Below are positions 60,724 to 64,000 of a stretch of 64,000 nucleotides of DNA, in pieces. A program made the position numbers and the translations under genes. The notes below the pieces were generated by a model. That model did not search any database. It worked only from the letters and a program-made list of their open reading frames with translations, and had not been told where the DNA came from. Origin of the DNA: Actinobacillus capsulatus DSM 19761 (GTDB lineage: Bacteria > Pseudomonadota > Gammaproteobacteria > Enterobacterales > Pasteurellaceae); assembly GCF_000374285.1 (NCBI RefSeq), contig NZ_KB893947.1, positions 1-64,000 of the forward strand, read 5' to 3'. Each line of letters starts with the position of its first letter. Within the stretch, counting starts at the first letter, position 1.

Positions 60724-61791
60724 GTGTTTAAGCATAAATTCAAATTAAATCCTATTGCGTGTGCTTTTCAGCTAGGAAAAGAAGTGAATGGTCGTGTACA
60801 GCTTTTCCCTTATGGCTGGTTTTATCCGCAAGACGGACGTGAGGGAGGTTGGTATGTAGACGACACTAACGGTTATCAGCTCGCTGATGACATCAATAAT
60901 TTGCAAATCCAACTGATGATCGATTACGAACATCAGACCCTTTATGTAGCTGAAAACGGCAAAGGTAATCCGGCAGCTGGTTGGATGGTAAAAGCTGAAT
61001 ATATTTCTGGGCAAGGCATCTTCGTCGATGTGAATTGGACGAGTAAAGCCGTGGATGAAATTAAGAACGGTATTTATAAATACCTATCACCACTATTCTT
61101 GGCTGACAAGTCAGGACGTGTAATCAAGGTATTAAATGCAGCTTTAACCAATCGCCCTGCTTTGCACAATCTAGCCGAAGTAGTAGCAACATCTAGCCAA
61201 TTTTCCCATTACTTAGAACTTAGTGAGGACAACTCAAAAATGAAAGAACTCTTAATTAAGCTGTTTGCATTATCCGCAACAGCAACAGACGCAGAAATTG
61301 AAGCGGAATTGACCGCTTTATCTGCCGCAAAAGGTGACTCTAAAGTCGCGTTAAAAGATGTTTATGGTGTATTAAAAAATGCTGAAACAGAAAAAGTAGC
61401 GTTATCCGCAAAAGTGAATAATCCCGACCCTACTCAATTTGTAGCGTTAAGCGTATTTCAGACAACGCAAAGTGAACTGAATAACTTAAAACAACAAATA
61501 AATGACAAAGAGCGTGATGCGTTAATTCAAGCCGCATTATCCGATGGTCGCTTACTACCGGCTCAAAAAGCATGGGCGGAAAACTTAGGCAAACAAAATT
61601 TAGTGGCGTTATCCGACTTTTTGAAAACGGTAACCCCTAACCCTGCTTTAACAGGTACGCAGTCGAGTGGTGAAGACCCGAACAAAGGTACGGAGAAAGT
61701 GGCGTTATCTGCAGCGGAAATTGCAACCGCTAAGACATTGGGCTTAACCCCTGATGAATTTGCTCAAAAATACAAAGAGGAAGCGAAGTAA
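60724..61791 (+). CDS. Phage protease I with C-terminal scaffold (Mu I/Z-like)
   Basis: Head maturation protease and scaffold. The GTG at 60724 follows GAGG by 8 bases and gives 355 residues (MFKHKFKLNPIACAF). The protease domain covers about 1-170 (QLMIDYEHQTLY with Asp/His; YKYLSPLFL with Ser), followed by a helical Ala/Leu/Ser-rich scaffold with repeated ALSA-type units. An internal in-frame start at 61240 could make scaffold alone. Confidence 0.9.
   Translation: MFKHKFKLNPIACAFQLGKEVNGRVQLFPYGWFYPQDGREGGWYVDDTNGYQLADDINNLQIQLMIDYEHQTLYVAENGKGNPAAGWMVKAEYISGQGIFVDVNWTSKAVDEIKNGIYKYLSPLFLADKSGRVIKVLNAALTNRPALHNLAEVVATSSQFSHYLELSEDNSKMKELLIKLFALSATATDAEIEAELTALSAAKGDSKVALKDVYGVLKNAETEKVALSAKVNNPDPTQFVALSVFQTTQSELNNLKQQINDKERDALIQAALSDGRLLPAQKAWAENLGKQNLVALSDFLKTVTPNPALTGTQSSGEDPNKGTEKVALSAAEIATAKTLGLTPDEFAQKYKEEAK
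61240..61791 (+). CDS. Putative internal-start scaffold (Z-like)
   Basis: ATG at 61240 in the frame of the protease gene, preceded by GAGGA, opens MKELLIKLFALSATATDAE and would give 183 residues of pure scaffold. Mu makes Z in the same way from gene I. The start is a prediction. Confidence 0.5.
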   Translation: MKELLIKLFALSATATDAEIEAELTALSAAKGDSKVALKDVYGVLKNAETEKVALSAKVNNPDPTQFVALSVFQTTQSELNNLKQQINDKERDALIQAALSDGRLLPAQKAWAENLGKQNLVALSDFLKTVTPNPALTGTQSSGEDPNKGTEKVALSAAEIATAKTLGLTPDEFAQKYKEEAK

Positions 61792-62708
61792 TGTTTAAAA
61801 AATCGGAATTATTAAAAGCCTTAGATACGGCATTTAAAAAAGAATTTGGTGCAGGTTTAGCTTTAATTAAACCGCAATGGGAAATGGTAGCAATGAAGAT
61901 TAGCTCTTCAACTAAAACCAATACTTACGGCTGGCTGGGTCAATTCCCGAAAATGCGTGAGTGGGTAGGTAAACGCCAAATTAAGAAAATGCAAGCGGAA
62001 GCAATGTCGATTGAGAATAAAACCTTTGAATCGACTGTGAGCGTAGCTCGTACCGATATTGAAGACGATCAGGTCGGGTTATTTACCCCGATTGTGCAGC
62101 AAGCCGGTCAAAGTGCGGCGGAATTACCGGATGACTTGGTGTTTGGCTTGTTGGCAAAAGGTAAAGAAACGCTTTGCTATGACGGTCAAAACTTTTTCGA
62201 CACAGACCACCCTGTTTACGAAAACGTGGACGGTACAGGCACAAGCAAAACCCAAAGCAATATCACCACCGGTGCAGCAAGTGGCAAGCCTACGTTTTAT
62301 ATTTTAGACGATACCAATGCGATTAAGCCGTTAATTTGGCAAGAACGCACTAAGCCTGAAATTGAAACGAAGTTTGACCCTTCAAAATCCGACACTGTCT
62401 TTATGGAAGATGAATATCTATGGGGTGTGCGTGCTCGTGGTAATGCTGGTTTCGGTTTTTGGCAGCTTATCCATCGTGTAGAAAACTCAGAGCTGAATGC
62501 GGAAACCGTAATGGCAGTTATCGCTAAGATGCGTATGCTTAAAGGTGATGGTGGCAAGTTACTGAACATCCGTCCAAGCACAATTTTAGTGCCACCGGCT
62601 CTTGAATATGCGGCTCGCCAGTTGGTTGAGGCAGATATTATTAATGGCACAAGCAATCCGTTAAAAGGTGTGCTGAAAGTGGCTGTATCTGCTCAAATTG
62701 CAGAATAA
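61791..62708 (+). CDS. Major head subunit (Mu gpT-like)
   Basis: HK97-fold-like capsid protein of the Mu gpT family. 305 residues: YGWLGQFPKMREWVG near 44, MSIENKTFESTVSVARTDIEDDQ near 72, GLLAKGKETLCYDGQNFFDTDHPV near 120. Start overlaps the protease stop by one base. Equals Mu gpT in size. Confidence 0.94.
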   Translation: MFKKSELLKALDTAFKKEFGAGLALIKPQWEMVAMKISSSTKTNTYGWLGQFPKMREWVGKRQIKKMQAEAMSIENKTFESTVSVARTDIEDDQVGLFTPIVQQAGQSAAELPDDLVFGLLAKGKETLCYDGQNFFDTDHPVYENVDGTGTSKTQSNITTGAASGKPTFYILDDTNAIKPLIWQERTKPEIETKFDPSKSDTVFMEDEYLWGVRARGNAGFGFWQLIHRVENSELNAETVMAVIAKMRMLKGDGGKLLNIRPSTILVPPALEYAARQLVEADIINGTSNPLKGVLKVAVSAQIAE

Positions 62709-62753
62709 TTTTCTTTGGGGCGTAGCAATATGCCCTTGTAAGAGGTAAAAAAA

Positions 62754-63125
62754 ATGGCTAAGAAGAATCCAAAAGCAGATGAAACCAAAAATACAGCGGG
62801 GGACGCGTTACCAACAGATAATGCTGATACAGCTAAAACAAGCGAAGCAGACGGCACAACGGAAATGGATGAGCTACAAGATACTAAAAGCTCAAAAGAT
62901 GAAACTGATTCGGATTTATTAAAAGGTGCTGAAATCATTGAGCCGATTGCTTTTCAGATTAAATTGAAAGCTATTCATCCACAGGCTACTTACGGTCGCT
63001 GCGGTTATCGTTTTAATAAAAATGATGCGTTAGAAATCTCTCGTGATGCTTTAACCGGTGAGCAGATTATCACACTATCCCAAGACCCTTATTTAGAATT
63101 TATGCCGGTAGTTAAGGATGAATAA
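62754..63125 (+). CDS. Mu gp35-like / HI1506-like protein
   Basis: 123 residues: a low-complexity acidic Thr/Asp/Ala-rich half (about 1-62) and a folded half (FQIKLKAIHPQATYGRCGYRFNKND) like FluMu HI1506. It lies between major head and gp36 as in Mu-like phages. TAAGAGGT upstream. Confidence 0.82.
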   Translation: MAKKNPKADETKNTAGDALPTDNADTAKTSEADGTTEMDELQDTKSSKDETDSDLLKGAEIIEPIAFQIKLKAIHPQATYGRCGYRFNKNDALEISRDALTGEQIITLSQDPYLEFMPVVKDE

Positions 63126-63520
63126 TGATGAAATATTATTGCACGTTAGATGATCTCATTGCCGCATTCGGTCAAGACGAAATCTACCGACTTATTGCAA
63201 CTGATAAAGAGGCGGAAAAAGCAATAGATGATGCACAGGCGGAAATGGATATGTATTTATCCGACCGCTACGCCTTACCTGTTAAAAGTGTGCCTAAGTC
63301 GCTTAATCGCATTGCGTGCGATATTGCACATTATTACTTGTATAACAGCGTAGATGAAAATAGCACGGTTTATTTACGCTATAAACATCGCATTAAACAG
63401 TTATCCGATGTGGCGGCGGGCAAATTATCACTTGGGCTGAATGATAAAAGTGACGGTGATAACACAACCAGTAACCAAGTCGTGTTTATCACAGGCAGTA
63501 AAAAGGTCTTTTCAAGATGA
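63125..63520 (+). CDS. Mu gp36-like protein (DUF1320)
   Basis: 131 residues; YYCTLDDLIAAFGQDEIYRL start and AQAEMDMYLSDRYALPV near 40 are the DUF1320 signature. A head-completion/head-tail connector role is proposed for the family. Starts MM; either Met could initiate. Confidence 0.9.
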   Translation: MMKYYCTLDDLIAAFGQDEIYRLIATDKEAEKAIDDAQAEMDMYLSDRYALPVKSVPKSLNRIACDIAHYYLYNSVDENSTVYLRYKHRIKQLSDVAAGKLSLGLNDKSDGDNTTSNQVVFITGSKKVFSR

Positions 63521-63963
63521 ATTATTTATTTGCCGGAGAGGCGATTAAGCGGCAACTGATGGTAGCCGTACCCGAATTTAAAGAAGTGCTGCTTGCCGGT
63601 GAATTGGCGAAAATCAACCGTGTAGCGCAAAAATCTCCGAGCGCCTATGTGATATACGAGGGTGATGTGATTAACTCATCGGTACAAGCGCACGGTACAT
63701 TAGGTAAAACGCAATACATTACACAAAGGTGGACTGTGGCGATAGTCGTTCATCTTGCCGATAAGCGTAGTTTAAACAGCGCTGATAACTTTGCCGGCGA
63801 GTTGATGACAAGGACACTACAAGCATTAAGTGGTTTTATCATCAATGCTCGAACCAAACCGCTCACACGAGCTACTGTGTCACGTAAGGCGGAATATATC
63901 GACGGTTGGGGTTACTACCCCTACGTCTTTAATGTTGAATTTATTATGCCGAGAGCGAAATGA
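63517..63963 (+). CDS. Mu gp37-like protein
   Basis: 148 residues, overlapping gp36 by 4 bases. Sequence and place fit the gp37 family of Mu-like phages (tail terminator/neck class): QRWTVAIVVHLADKRS near 74 and a strand-rich C-terminus. Family call is moderate. Confidence 0.78.
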   Translation: MNYLFAGEAIKRQLMVAVPEFKEVLLAGELAKINRVAQKSPSAYVIYEGDVINSSVQAHGTLGKTQYITQRWTVAIVVHLADKRSLNSADNFAGELMTRTLQALSGFIINARTKPLTRATVSRKAEYIDGWGYYPYVFNVEFIMPRAK

Positions 63964-64000
63964 TAAAGATTAAATTATTAACGCAACATACACATCAAAG
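63960..64000 (+). CDS. Start of next late phage gene, cut by window end
   Basis: ATGA overlap with the previous stop; MIKIKLLTQHTHQ is readable before the window ends. By Mu order this should be a short gp38-like (DUF2635) gene before the tail sheath. Confidence 0.6.
   Translation, partial: MIKIKLLTQHTHQ

Larger units (their letters stand above)
42642..64000. mobile_element. Mu-like transposable prophage, right end outside window
   Basis: A repressor (c) facing left, then ner, transposase A, ATPase B, gam, gemA, mor, lysis genes, terminases, portal, gpF, gpG, protease/scaffold, gpT, gp35-gp37 analogues follow in Mu order. The left border is placed between about 42630 and 42660 because the host gene breaks there; the exact TG end cannot be fixed without an uninterrupted homologue. 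Only one perfect uptake signal was found in these 21 kb against 13 in the preceding 42 kb. All structural genes seen look intact, so it could be functional. Confidence 0.93.

Overview
The window is a Pasteurellaceae chromosome segment, most likely an Actinobacillus of the A. pleuropneumoniae / A. suis / A. equuli group. Three things point there: low GC with TTA- and AAA-rich codon use, Pasteurellaceae gene neighbourhoods, and many copies of the 9-mer ACAAGCGGT, often followed by A/T-rich sequence with TTTTGCAAA. That 9-mer is the Apl-type DNA uptake signal (USS). The species call is inference; the family call is firm.

Bases 1-24.3 kb hold core and accessory chromosome genes: the 3' part of an EF-Tu gene, a GT80-type sialyltransferase, pdxY, tRNA-Thr, accA, plsC-ftsP, tpx, tilS, tldD, a DUF1778/GNAT toxin-antitoxin pair, prmA, fumC, a tight four-gene run selA-selB-rsmB-trkA with divergent selC (tRNA-Sec), an MFS transporter, murJ, rpsT (UUG start) and the competence regulator sxy/tfoX. 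selA, selB and selC together supply selenocysteine insertion. sxy and the USS sites belong to natural transformation.

Bases 24.5-40.8 kb hold the ribosomal protein superclusters in the standard gammaproteobacterial order: S10 (rpsJ to rpsQ), spc (rplN to rpmJ, with secY), alpha (rpsM to rplQ, with rpoA), then rpsP-rimM-trmD-rplS. Leader RNAs are visible ahead of S10, spc, alpha, rpsP and rpsT. The alpha leader closely matches the known S4-binding pseudoknot. roxA, whose family hydroxylates L16 Arg81, follows, and the L16 encoded here has Arg at 81.

From about 42.64 kb to the window end lies a Mu-like transposable prophage, inserted in and truncating an iron/siderophore-type substrate-binding protein gene with CRP-like and Fur-like sites upstream. 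Order: S24 repressor (c), ner, transposase A, ATPase B, small early genes, gam, gemA, a second immunity cassette (CI-like repressor, Cro-like protein, AntA antirepressor), mor, endolysin, holin candidate, nested spanins, DUF1804 small terminase, large terminase, DUF935 portal, gpF-like head protein, gpG-like protein, protease/scaffold, major head protein, gp35-, gp36- and gp37-like genes. The right end is outside the window.

The most unusual points are the second lambda-style switch in a Mu-like phage, a tRNA-like structured element between the gpF and gpG genes, a probable nuclease-type domain at the C-terminus of gpF, hairpin-plus-U-run elements in several ribosomal leaders, and inverted USS pairs that double as terminators. 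I found no CRISPR array, rRNA or plasmid origin.
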